Source: Blastococcus sp. Marseille-P5729
Lineage (GTDB): Bacteria; Actinomycetota; Actinomycetes; Mycobacteriales; Antricoccaceae
Reading direction: 5' to 3'
DNA length: 64,000 nucleotides
NCBI RefSeq assembly: GCF_900292035.1
Contig: NZ_OMPO01000001.1
Span: 62,001 to 126,000 of the forward strand
Shown: positions 9,512 through 17,258 of the stretch, in pieces
How positions within the stretch are numbered: position 1 is the first letter of the stretch
How the letters are laid out: every line of letters begins with the position of its first letter
The notes under the pieces: model-generated
The model's database searches: none
What the model saw: the letters and a program-made list of their open reading frames with translations, nothing else
What the model was told of the DNA's origin: nothing
Program-made: the position numbers and the translations under genes

Positions 9512-9545
9512 AGATCCCCAGGTCAGCATTCTGACCTGGGGATCT
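9512..9545 (+). terminator. Terminator after tRNA-Pro
   Basis: A perfect 15-bp stem (AGATCCCCAGGTCAG and its reverse complement) closed by the 4-nt loop CATT, starting 3 nt after the encoded CCA. The T tract is weak (CGTGTTAT) but the position and perfect stem make it a convincing tRNA terminator. Confidence 0.88.
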
Positions 9546-9647
9546 CGTGTTATGGGCCTCCGAGCGAGGTGTCGCAGACGAGCCTCGTGACTACGGTCAC
9601 ATGGGGCTAGGCTCAAGTGGATCGTCTCGCCGACCACGGAGGTTCCC

Positions 9648-10733
9648 ATGGCCATCGACAATCCCTTCTACAGCCCGGAAGCACAGGGACCGTACGAGCT
9701 TCATTCGATCGGACGGTTCGAGCTCGAGGACGGCGGTGTCATCCCCGACCTGCAGCTGGCGGTAGCGACTTACGGCGAGCTGAACGAGGACAAGAGCAAC
9801 GCGATCCTGATCCCCACCTGGTTCTCTGGCACGCACCAGACCTGGGAGCAGGTCTACATCGGGCCCGGTCGCGCTCTTGACCCGGAGAAGTACTTCATCA
9901 TCGTCGTCAACCAGATCGGCAACGGTCTCTCGACGTCCCCGCACAACACCGACGACGAGTCGATCGCGATGTCCAAGTTCCCCAAGGTCCGCATCGGGGA
10001 CGACGTCCGCGCCCAGGAGCAGCTGCTGCGCGAGAGGTTCGGCATCGAGCGGCTGGCCCTGGTCGTGGGCGGCTCCATGGGTGCGCAGCAGACCTGGGAG
10101 TGGGCGGTGCGCTTTCCCGAGAAGGTGCTGCGCGCGGCGCCGATCGCTGGCACCGCCCAGAACACACCCCACGACTTCCTGTTCGCCAAGACGCTGCTGG
10201 ATGCGATCACCAGCGATCCGGGTTTCAACGCCGGCGAGTATTCCTCGCCCGCGGACGTTGCCGAGGGACTCGGCCGGCACGCCGACATCTGGGCCGTGAT
10301 GGGCCTGAGCACCGACTTCTGGAAGACGGAGTTCTGGCGCGGCGTCCCACCGGTCACGGAAGGCCAGAGCTGGGACACCTTCGAGGAGTTCCAGGAGCAG
10401 TTCCTGCGCGCGCTGTTTCGCATGATGGACCCCAACGCGCTGCTGGCGATGGGATGGAAATGGCAACGCGGCGACGTCGCGCGCAACGCCGGCGGCGATC
10501 TGAAGGAGGCGCTGGGCCGCGTGACCGCCAAGACCTTCGTCATGCCGATCGACAGCGACATGTTCTTCCCGCCACGCGACAGCCAAGCCGAGCAGCAGCT
10601 GACACCGGGCAGCGAGCTGCGGGTGCTGCACAGCATCGCTGGTCACTTCGCGCTCTTCGGCTTCGAGGAGTCCTATCTGGCCGAGGTCGATCAGCACCTC
10701 AGCGAGCTCCTCGCGGCGGACGTCGAGACATGA
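9648..10733 (+). CDS. MetX-like alpha/beta hydrolase (homoserine acyltransferase family)
   Basis: A 361-residue alpha/beta-hydrolase of the homoserine O-acetyltransferase superfamily. The nucleophile elbow is VVGGSMGAQQTWEWA, the acid is probably the Asp in MPIDSDMFFPP and the base the His in SIAGHFALFGFE. The N-terminus (LQLAVATYGELN, ILIPTWFSGTHQ) matches the branch of MetX-like hydrolases whose function is not settled; true MetX normally has the MNYVT-type substrate motif, which I do not see. A TAGGCT -10 (9607-9612) and GGAGG before the ATG support the start. Methionine synthesis is therefore possible but unproven. Confidence 0.8.
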   Translation: MAIDNPFYSPEAQGPYELHSIGRFELEDGGVIPDLQLAVATYGELNEDKSNAILIPTWFSGTHQTWEQVYIGPGRALDPEKYFIIVVNQIGNGLSTSPHNTDDESIAMSKFPKVRIGDDVRAQEQLLRERFGIERLALVVGGSMGAQQTWEWAVRFPEKVLRAAPIAGTAQNTPHDFLFAKTLLDAITSDPGFNAGEYSSPADVAEGLGRHADIWAVMGLSTDFWKTEFWRGVPPVTEGQSWDTFEEFQEQFLRALFRMMDPNALLAMGWKWQRGDVARNAGGDLKEALGRVTAKTFVMPIDSDMFFPPRDSQAEQQLTPGSELRVLHSIAGHFALFGFEESYLAEVDQHLSELLAADVET

Positions 10734-10886
10734 CCGTCTGAAGCACCGGGAGCCGCAACCGCGACCACGGCCGATCCGTAACAGACTGCAGCCGGAGGTC
10801 GTTCTCGCCGCTCGAGGCGGGCCCGTCCGCCGACTAGGCTCGGGGCCACCCGATCTGCGATCAGCCGTACTGAAAGGGCGGTCCTG

Positions 10887-11558
10887 ATGGAACTGTTCGA
10901 CGCGATGAGCACGCAGCGTGCCGTACGCCGGCTGCGCACCGACCCGATACCGGAGGACGTTCTCGGACGAATCCTGCAGGCCGCGACCTGGGCGCCGTCC
11001 GGCGGCAACGCGCAGGCGTGGCGGATCATCGTCGTCACCGACCCGGTCACAAAGCAGGGCCTCGCCGATGTCTACCGGCCCGAGTGGAAGCGCTATGTAG
11101 AGGGATTCTGGGGCACGCGAACGAAATCGCTGCCTGAGCAGCAGCGGGCCCGCACTGACAAGATGGTGCGCGCCGGCGACTACCTGGCCGAGCACCTGCA
11201 TGAGGCGCCTGTGCTTCTGCTGTTCTGCTTCGATCCCAGCAAGATGGCCTTCACCGACTCAGGGCTCGACCGGCACAGCGTTGCCGGGGGAGCGTCGCTG
11301 TACCCGGCGGTGCAGAACCTGATGCTCGCCTGTGTGCAGGAGGGTCTTGGGTGCACCCTCACTACCTTGCACTGCTTCCGGGAGGACGAGGTGAAGCAGC
11401 TGCTCGGGATACCCGACGGATGGGGGACCTCCGCCCTCGTGCCGATCGGGTACCCCGTCGGACGTGGTCACGGGCCGATCACCCGGCAACCGGTCACCAC
11501 GATGGCCTATCGCGAGCAGTTCGGCCGGTCGTACGCCGAAGGCCATCCGCGCGAGTAG
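10887..11558 (+). CDS. Nitroreductase family protein
   Basis: A 223-residue FMN-dependent nitroreductase-fold protein. The N-terminal FMN-binding segment AVRRLRTDPIPEDVL and WAPSGGNAQAWRIIVV is diagnostic, as is the later GGASLYPAVQNLMLACVQEGLG and the C-terminal IGYPVGRGHGPITR. The substrate is unknown; the family reduces nitro compounds, quinones or flavins. A GGGCGG-like site precedes the ATG. The IS481 element begins 21 nt after its stop. Confidence 0.88.
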   Translation: MELFDAMSTQRAVRRLRTDPIPEDVLGRILQAATWAPSGGNAQAWRIIVVTDPVTKQGLADVYRPEWKRYVEGFWGTRTKSLPEQQRARTDKMVRAGDYLAEHLHEAPVLLLFCFDPSKMAFTDSGLDRHSVAGGASLYPAVQNLMLACVQEGLGCTLTTLHCFREDEVKQLLGIPDGWGTSALVPIGYPVGRGHGPITRQPVTTMAYREQFGRSYAEGHPRE

Positions 11559-11573
11559 ACGTGGGCCGCTGAC

Positions 11574-11579
11574 GCTAGT
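11574..11579 (+). repeat. Target-site duplication, left copy
   Basis: GCTAGT immediately outside the left inverted repeat; identical to 12668-12673. It matches the NCTAGN target known for IS481 of Bordetella. Confidence 0.9.
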
Positions 11580-12667
11580 TGTACTGACCACGGAGGTTGG
11601 GTACGGGATCGGGGTGTCGGCGTGACATGAGGAAGACCTCCGGGTGAGGTGTGGAGCTGTCAACGCAAACCACGCCATCAAGATCCCGGAGGTCTTCATG
11701 TCCCACCGTAATGCCCCGCTGTCGGAGACCGGTCGTCTGCGTCTTGCCCGGTGCGTGGTCGATGACCGGTGGCCGTTGCGGCGCGCGGCCGAACGGTTCA
11801 ACGTCTCGGTGACCACGGCCAAGCGGTGGGCCGACCGGTACCGTGCCCAGGGAGCGGCCGGGATGTCTGATCGCTCCAGCAGGCCCTCGACCTGCCCGCA
11901 CCAGACCTCCCGCCGACGGGAGCGGCGCGTGGTCGGGCTGCGCGTCTCTCGCCGATGGGGACCGGCACGGATCGCCTACCACCTGGGCATGCACCCCTCC
12001 ACCGTCCACAAGATCCTCACCCGGTACGGGTGCCTACGGCTGTCGTGGACCGACCCGGCCACCGGTGCCCCGATCCGCAGGCAGCAACGCGCGATCGTCC
12101 GGTACGAGCACAGTGCCCCAGGAGACCTGGTCCACGTCGATATCAAGAAGCTGGGCAGAATCCCCCACGGCGGTGGGCACAAGGTACTGGGGCGCGCGGC
12201 CGGCTGCCGGAACCAGCGCACCGGAACCGGGTACTGGTTCATCCACAACGCCGTCGATGACTACTCCCGCCTGGCCTACAGCGAGCTGCTGGAAGACGAG
12301 CGCAAACAGACCGCCAGCGCGTTCTGGGCACGTGCCCAGGCCTTCTTCGCCGAGGCCGGGATCACCGTGAAGCGGGTGCTGACCGATAACGGCTCGGCCT
12401 ACCGATCACGCATGTTCGCCGACGCCCTCGGTGAGGACATCACGCACAAGCGCACTCGCCCGTACCGGCCACAGACCAACGGCAAGGTCGAACGCTTCAA
12501 CCGCACCACCCTGGAGGAATGGGCCTACGCCCGCCCCTACACCAGCGAGAGCGAACGAGCCGCCGCCTTCCCCGGCTTCATGCACCACTACAATCACCAC
12601 CGCGGCCACACCGCACTCAAAGGCGCCCCACCCGCCAGCCGCGTACCCAACCTCAGTGGGCAGAACA
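11580..12667 (+). mobile_element. IS481-family insertion sequence, complete
   Basis: A 1088-bp element bounded by 26-bp terminal inverted repeats at 11580-11605 and 12642-12667 (starting TGTACTGACCACGG and TGTTCTGCCCACTG, 3 mismatches, both then GAGGTTGGGTACG). A 6-bp duplication GCTAGT flanks it. It carries one intact transposase gene with all three catalytic acids, so it is probably still active or a recent arrival. The element ends before the transposase stop codon; that stop comes from the target site. It lies between the nitroreductase and a convergent lipoprotein gene and interrupts neither. Confidence 0.95.
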
Positions 12668-12672
12668 GCTAG
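11698..12672 (+). CDS. IS481-family transposase
   Basis: A 324-residue DDE transposase with an N-terminal helix-turn-helix (RRAAERFNVSVTTAKRWADRY) and an rve-type catalytic core. The catalytic acids are seen in VHVDIKKLG (Asp), LTDNGSAYRS (Asp) and PQTNGKVERFNRT (Glu). The ATG at 11698 has GGAGG 6 nt upstream and follows the left repeat. The C-terminus (RVPNLSGQNS) is encoded by the right inverted repeat, and the stop TAG (12670-12672) lies in the duplicated target GCTAGT. The same CTAG holds the stop of the convergent gene. Confidence 0.95.
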   Translation: MSHRNAPLSETGRLRLARCVVDDRWPLRRAAERFNVSVTTAKRWADRYRAQGAAGMSDRSSRPSTCPHQTSRRRERRVVGLRVSRRWGPARIAYHLGMHPSTVHKILTRYGCLRLSWTDPATGAPIRRQQRAIVRYEHSAPGDLVHVDIKKLGRIPHGGGHKVLGRAAGCRNQRTGTGYWFIHNAVDDYSRLAYSELLEDERKQTASAFWARAQAFFAEAGITVKRVLTDNGSAYRSRMFADALGEDITHKRTRPYRPQTNGKVERFNRTTLEEWAYARPYTSESERAAAFPGFMHHYNHHRGHTALKGAPPASRVPNLSGQNS

Positions 12673-12673
12673 T
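12668..12673 (+). repeat. Target-site duplication, right copy
   Basis: GCTAGT, identical to 11574-11579. Contains both the transposase stop (plus strand) and the lipoprotein gene stop (minus strand). Confidence 0.9.
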
Positions 12674-13448
12674 CGGCCGCGCACCCGGTCTCGTCGGGCA
12701 GCAGTGGCCGCACCGCGAGCATGATCGTCTCGCCGTCCACCGACCACAGCTGGCCGTCGTTCGCGACTGCCGCGTCGTAGACCATCGCTGCGCTCTCACC
12801 CTTCAGCACGCCGCACTGGTCGGCGAAGTAGTGGTCAGAGTCGGTCATGAACGTGCTCGGCGCCGGCCCGGGCCACGTTGCGCCCGCCCGGTCGTACGAA
12901 GCGGCGGATGTCGACATGACCTGGATTCGTTCCGGAGTCGCCTGCGCCGTCGTGGTGAGGTCCCACGCCTCGTCGATCAGGTCCTGCAGCTCTGATCGAC
13001 GGGAGCTCTGCGCCTGCGATAGGCCCGAATCGGTGCTCAGGGCATAGACCGAGATCTGCTGCTCCTGCACGCCGTCGTTCAGCAGCACACCCGTGCTCCC
13101 GGCATCGGTCACCATGGGGTCGCCGTAGTCCACCGAGTCATCGACCAGCCCCGTGTCGCTCACCTGCGCGACGAACTTCGCGACCCTCACGGGGCTGATC
13201 TGGCCCACCTCCAGCTGCGGGATCGTGGGGTACTCCTTCAGCGTGACCATCACCCGCCCGTCGCCGTAGATCGACAGTGCCGGCCCCGCCGTGAGGTACT
13301 CCACCTCCATCGCGAGCCCCGGTCCATAGCTGACGCGGAACACCAGCAGGTCATCCGGCAGCGCTTCAGGGGCCGCGGTCGGCTTACCCGCGATCGTGCC
13401 GCATGCGGTAGTCAGCAGCAGAAGGACGGCGATGATCAGACGGCGCAT
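12669..13448 (-). CDS. Putative lipoprotein of unknown function
   Basis: A 259-residue protein with a short signal peptide and lipobox-like Cys (MRRLIIAVLLLLTTAC, Cys at 16), so it is probably anchored on the outer face of the membrane. The mature part is rich in Asp and Ser and contains the phrase YGDGRVMVTLKEYP, which resembles unnamed actinobacterial lipoproteins. I do not recognise a catalytic motif. The stop TAG lies in the target duplication of the IS element; because the target was duplicated the gene keeps its original end. An MFS exporter gene follows upstream on the same strand with a 49-nt gap. Confidence 0.75.
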   Translation of the reverse strand: MRRLIIAVLLLLTTACGTIAGKPTAAPEALPDDLLVFRVSYGPGLAMEVEYLTAGPALSIYGDGRVMVTLKEYPTIPQLEVGQISPVRVAKFVAQVSDTGLVDDSVDYGDPMVTDAGSTGVLLNDGVQEQQISVYALSTDSGLSQAQSSRRSELQDLIDEAWDLTTTAQATPERIQVMSTSAASYDRAGATWPGPAPSTFMTDSDHYFADQCGVLKGESAAMVYDAAVANDGQLWSVDGETIMLAVRPLLPDETGCAAD

Positions 13449-13497
13449 GCTCGTGTGACGAGCACACCTCCAACCGGGTGCCGCCGTCCGTCTGTGA

Positions 13498-15147
13498 CTA
13501 GTGCAACACCACCGGCGGCGCGGAGGGGTCGACGTCGTCCATCAGGTGGCTCTCCTCGTGCTTGCGCGGGAGGAACAGCGCCGGGATCAGCGTCAGGGTC
13601 GCCAGGATCGCGGCGACCAGGAAGGTGTTGCCGAAGACCTCGCCCATCGCGTTGCGCACGGCATCCCCGAGGGCCTCCTGGGCGGCAACCGGGTCGGGGC
13701 CGGCGCCCTGCAACACCTCGGCCACTCGAGGGAACTTCTGCAGAAGCGCACCCAGAGCAGTCGGGTCCGCGTTCTTAGCTTCCTCACCGAATGCCTGGGC
13801 CTGCCCGATCAGCTCGTCGTCCCGAAGCCCGTTCGTGAGGACCACCGACATGATCGCCACCCCGATCGAGCTCGCGATCTGCTGGGTGATGTTCAGCAGG
13901 GTCGAGCCGCGCGCCACCTGGTGCGACGTGAGCGTCCGGATGGCAGCGGTCATGACCGGCATCATCGTCGCGCCCATGCCGAGCCCCATGACGAACAACA
14001 CCGGGATCAGGTAGCCCCAGTACGACGTGTCGCCGTCGACCCGGGTAAGCGCGAACATGCCTCCGATGATCAGCAGCAGGCCGACCGGCACGATGCGTCC
14101 TACGGGGAGCTTGTCGGCGAGCGCGCCTGCGATCGGCATCGTGAGCATGGCGCCGATGCCCTGCGGTGCGACCAGGAGCCCCGCATGCAGGGGGCTCTCG
14201 AGCCGCACCTGCTGGAAGTAGGTGGGAACCAGCAGCAGACCGCCGAAGAAGGCCGCGGCGAAGATGAACATCGTGATGGTCGAGACGGTCAGGTTGCGGT
14301 TCTTGAACAGCCGGAAGTCCAGCAGCGGATGCTCGGGACGGAAGCTGTAGATCACGAAGGCGATCAGCAGCACCAGGCCGATCGATCCGAAGACGATCGG
14401 CTTGGCGGCGAAGAAGGTCCCCTCCTCCGGGATCGACGACACGCCGTACAGCAGCATCGCGAGGCCCGGGCTCATCAGCAGCATGCCAATGACGTCGAAG
14501 GATTCGGAGGGCTGCGGTGCGTCCTTGGGCAGCGCCCACGCGGCGTAGGCGAGCGCGGCGATCCCGAGCGGCAGGTTGATCAGGAAGATCCAGTGCCAGC
14601 TGTAGTGCTCGATCAGCCAGCCGCCGAGGATGGGGCCCAGGATCGGGCCGAGCAGCATCGGGACGCCGAGGATCGCCATCAGGCGGCCCATGCGCTTGGG
14701 TCCGGCGGCGCGGGTCATGATCGTCATGCCCAGCGGCATGAGCATGCCGCCGCCGAGCCCCTGGATGGCCCGGAACGTGATGAGCTGCCCGATCGTGGAG
14801 GCCAGCGCACACAGCACCGACCCGAGCGTGAAGAACGCGATGGCCAGCATGTACAGACGCTTCGTGCCGAACCGGTCGGCAGCCCAGCCGGTCAGTGGGA
14901 TCACGGTTGCCAACGCGAGCGTGTAGGCCGTGACGGTCCAGGCGACGGTCGAGTAGGGCAGCGGATCGTCGGCACCGGTGAAGGTCACCTGCAGGTCCGG
15001 AAGCGCGACGTTCACGACGGTGATGTCGAGGATCGCCATGATGGCGCCCAGGACGACGACGCCAGCCACCTTCAGGACGGCCCCGTCGATCTTGTCCGGG
15101 TAGCCGTCGACACCAGGGGTGTGGGAATCCGCGGAATGAGCGGTCAC
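13498..15147 (-). CDS. MFS transporter, DHA2 (EmrB/QacA) drug exporter family
   Basis: A 549-residue transporter with about 14 predicted membrane segments. Motif D1 of the DHA2 family (LDITVVNVALPDL) follows the first helix, and WAADRFGTKR (motif A), QGLGGGMLMPLGM and LGPILGGWLIEHYSWHWIF (motif C region) are clear. The C-terminal tail is hydrophilic and acidic. I chose the GTG at 15147 (VTAHSADSH) because TCGGAG lies 5 nt upstream; an ATG at 15219 would add 24 residues without a good ribosome site. The substrate is probably a hydrophobic cation or antibiotic. It lies in the same direction as the MerR gene upstream but 186 nt apart. Confidence 0.88.
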   Translation of the reverse strand: MTAHSADSHTPGVDGYPDKIDGAVLKVAGVVVLGAIMAILDITVVNVALPDLQVTFTGADDPLPYSTVAWTVTAYTLALATVIPLTGWAADRFGTKRLYMLAIAFFTLGSVLCALASTIGQLITFRAIQGLGGGMLMPLGMTIMTRAAGPKRMGRLMAILGVPMLLGPILGPILGGWLIEHYSWHWIFLINLPLGIAALAYAAWALPKDAPQPSESFDVIGMLLMSPGLAMLLYGVSSIPEEGTFFAAKPIVFGSIGLVLLIAFVIYSFRPEHPLLDFRLFKNRNLTVSTITMFIFAAAFFGGLLLVPTYFQQVRLESPLHAGLLVAPQGIGAMLTMPIAGALADKLPVGRIVPVGLLLIIGGMFALTRVDGDTSYWGYLIPVLFVMGLGMGATMMPVMTAAIRTLTSHQVARGSTLLNITQQIASSIGVAIMSVVLTNGLRDDELIGQAQAFGEEAKNADPTALGALLQKFPRVAEVLQGAGPDPVAAQEALGDAVRNAMGEVFGNTFLVAAILATLTLIPALFLPRKHEESHLMDDVDPSAPPVVLH

Positions 15148-15333
15148 TGGTACTCCGATGATCGGAAGTGGGGCGGTCGACGAAGGGCCGCCCAGCTTGC
15201 CGGCGGCACGGATCGGCATCGTCGGCGACTCGAGGAAATGAGCCAAGAAGATGTTAGGGCACCCGATCAACCGGATTAGCGCCGGTGCCGCGTGATCTGG
15301 ACTACGCGTCCGGAGACTAGAGGTAGGGGGACC

Positions 15334-16332
15334 TCAGGCCTCGCCGCCGCGGTGATGCAACACCGCAGACGCGGTGAGCGCCACCTTCCGGTCGTCGTCC
15401 TCGACGAGGCTTCTCAGCGTCGCAGTCGCCTCGGGACCGGGGATGTCTGCGAGGGCCGTCGTCAGGCGGAGCCTGCTCGCCGGCTCCGCAGTGGACAGGG
15501 CATTCGCGATCGCGTTGGTGGCCTCATCTGCATGACCGTGGTCGGAGGCGAGTTCACCGAGCACGTCCGCTGCCTCGATGTCATCGCGCCCGTCGACGAT
15601 CAGTGCCACGAGGGCGTCAATGACGCCCGAATCGCCCAGGAGCCCGCGCGCCAGCGTCGCCCTGGCGCTCACGAATGGATCGGCGTGCGCGAACGCCTCC
15701 GCCAGGGCGGCTGAGGCAGCCGGCGAGCCGATCTTCGTCAGCGCCGCGACGGCCCGATGCCGGCGTCCGGCGTCCTCGGAGTCCAGCGCCCGGGCGAGCA
15801 CGACGACTGCGGCGTCGCCGGTTCGCGCGAGCGCCCACAGTAGAGCCCCGGCCGTGTTGGGCTCGGACTCGCTCAGCACCGCCTCGGCCAGGAGCGCGGC
15901 ATTGCCTTCCTCCTCGGTGAGCGAGAGCGCGAATCGCTGGCGGGCAGAGGCATCAGCGAGATCGAGCCCTCGCATGAGCCCGATGGTGTGCAGCACGTCG
16001 GACCACGCCGCGGGGTCGCTAGCTCGAACCCGGTTGAGCCGCTCGAGCAGCTCCTGATCTCGCCGCAGCCGTTCTCGCGTACCGGCGATCAGCTGTTCGA
16101 CCATGCGCTTGGGGTGGAAGGAGAGGTCCGTGAGTGCTTCGGCGACCTCCCGTAGACCGAGTCCGAGCGATCGGAGACCCTCGACGTAAAACAGCCGTCG
16201 AAGGTCGTCGTCGGAGTACTGACGATAGCCGGACGGCGAGCGTCCGCTCGGCGACACGAGCCCTATGGAGTCGTAATGGCGCAACATCCGGGTGGTGATG
16301 CCGGACCGCTCGGAGACCTCGCCGATGAGCAT
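15334..16332 (-). CDS. MerR-family regulator fused to HEAT repeats
   Basis: A 332-residue protein. Residues 1-70 are a MerR winged helix (MLIGEVSERSGITTRMLRHY, DSIGLVSPSGRSPSGYRQYS), residues about 75-115 the dimerising coiled coil (LIAGTRERLRRDQELLERL), and the rest, from about residue 145, consists of HEAT-like alpha-helical repeats (LARTGDAAVVVLARAL, RHRAVAALTKIGSPAASAAL and similar). A solenoid effector domain could sense a protein or large ligand. The gene begins 4 nt after the stop of the HEAT-repeat gene, so the two form an operon driven by the MerR promoter at 17029-17059, which implies autoregulation. Confidence 0.85.
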   Translation of the reverse strand: MLIGEVSERSGITTRMLRHYDSIGLVSPSGRSPSGYRQYSDDDLRRLFYVEGLRSLGLGLREVAEALTDLSFHPKRMVEQLIAGTRERLRRDQELLERLNRVRASDPAAWSDVLHTIGLMRGLDLADASARQRFALSLTEEEGNAALLAEAVLSESEPNTAGALLWALARTGDAAVVVLARALDSEDAGRRHRAVAALTKIGSPAASAALAEAFAHADPFVSARATLARGLLGDSGVIDALVALIVDGRDDIEAADVLGELASDHGHADEATNAIANALSTAEPASRLRLTTALADIPGPEATATLRSLVEDDDRKVALTASAVLHHRGGEA

Positions 16333-16336
16333 CGGT

Positions 16337-17008
16337 TCACTGTTTCACGACGGGCGCGTTGAGCAGTGCGATTGTGCGCCTAGCCTCGTCGATCGCGGCA
16401 TCGAATCCCGTCTCCGGGTCCGCGATCAGCCGCGTGGTGGCAACCGCGTGGATGCGAACGCGGGGGTCGCGGTCGGTCGCGGCTCGCTCGAGTACGGCAG
16501 ATGCGGTCGAGCCGATTGTGACGAAGGCGCGGCTGAGGCTGAGTTGCAGGTCGCGTCCGCCTCGGCCGAGCTGGGTGGCGAGAGTGGTCGCGAGTCCGGT
16601 CGCTGCTTCGGCCGGGACGAGACCGGCCGCGGTCCGCCATGCCGTGCGAGCAACCTCGTCGTCCGCATCCTGCAGCAGTGCGGTCGTGATCGCGGGCCAC
16701 ACGTGCCGATCTCCGATCTTCGAGAGCGTGTGCAGCGCCTGGCTGCGCGCTTGAGCCGTCTGCGAGTCGAGCTCGCGAAGCAGCCGTCTGGTCACGGCCG
16801 ACTTGTCGTGCCGCGTCAGTGCCCACGTCAGCATGTCGCGCACGTAGAAATCAGGTTCGGCCGCGCAACGATCGACCAGGACGTCGATGAAGGTGTGGTG
16901 CGGCTGCATTCCTGCGGCGAGCGCCACCTGTAGCCGGGCCGACGAGTCGGACGCCGCGAGCGCGGCAGCAAGGCGGTCACTCGCCGGTGGCGTTGTGTGC
17001 TGAGTCAT
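16337..17008 (-). CDS. HEAT-repeat protein
   Basis: A 223-residue soluble, alanine-rich helical protein made of HEAT-like repeats (FYVRDMLTWALTRHDKSA, SQALHTLSKIGDRHVWPAI, DEVARTAWRTAAGLVPAEA, DPRVRIHAVATTRLIADP). It has no DNA-binding domain. It is the first gene of the operon and is followed 4 nt later by the MerR-HEAT gene. The repeats of the two proteins look alike, so one may have arisen from the other, or the two may bind each other. No enzymatic motif is seen. Confidence 0.82.
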   Translation of the reverse strand: MTQHTTPPASDRLAAALAASDSSARLQVALAAGMQPHHTFIDVLVDRCAAEPDFYVRDMLTWALTRHDKSAVTRRLLRELDSQTAQARSQALHTLSKIGDRHVWPAITTALLQDADDEVARTAWRTAAGLVPAEAATGLATTLATQLGRGGRDLQLSLSRAFVTIGSTASAVLERAATDRDPRVRIHAVATTRLIADPETGFDAAIDEARRTIALLNAPVVKQ

Positions 17009-17028
17009 CCTTCATACCTCCGCGACCC

Positions 17029-17059
17029 AGTAGAAACCTTGTCATCGTGTGAAGGTCAA
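17029..17059 (-). promoter_or_regulatory. MerR-type promoter and operator for the HEAT/MerR operon
   Basis: Read on the minus strand, -35 TTGACC (17054-17059) and -10 TCTACT (17029-17034) are separated by 19 bp, the overlong spacer typical of MerR-regulated promoters. The spacer holds the dyad ACCTT-N11-AAGGT (17036-17056). The first gene starts 21 nt downstream with GGAGG before its ATG. Confidence 0.8.
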
Positions 17060-17127
17060 GCCCGACGAGGCCGCCGCCTCAGAAGCCGGCCGAGGGCCCT
17101 CTGCTTGACAGAAAGCGCGGAGCGACC

Positions 17128-17258
17128 ATGAGCGAGACCATCGCCGGAGTGACCCTGCCCGATACGGCTCTGACCCGCGACATCACCGAGCACATTGCGA
17201 CCAGGAGAGCGATCTGCTCTTCCATCACTCGCGTCGGGTCTTCGTGTTCGGCGCTCTC
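17128..17258 (+). pseudogene. HD-domain protein, 5' fragment with frameshift
   Basis: The sequence opens with ATG and encodes MSETIAGVTLPDTALTRDI, then after CACATT the frame moves by one base and continues as DQESDLLFHHSRRVFVFGAL. Together these match the N-terminus of HD-domain hydrolases (cyanamide hydratase-like), where FHHSRR carries the HD-fold start. The gene stops matching at about 17258, where the convergent EamA gene ends. One base is missing and most of the 3' part has been lost. The ribosome site GCGGAGCG is still visible. Confidence 0.75.

Noticed and set aside
9648-10733. Calling the hydrolase metX outright
   Set aside because: The catalytic motif is that of the superfamily, but the substrate motif of true homoserine acetyltransferases is not visible and no metY gene is adjacent.
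9597-11201. Minus-strand open frame of 534 codons over the MetX-like and nitroreductase genes
   Set aside because: Same reason; it crosses two promoters and has no recognisable motif.
13501-15279. Plus-strand open frame of 592 codons opposite the MFS gene
   Set aside because: Antisense shadow: the product is dominated by Arg, Gln, Asp and His with no domain, while the minus strand encodes a complete transporter. Long antisense frames are expected at this GC content.
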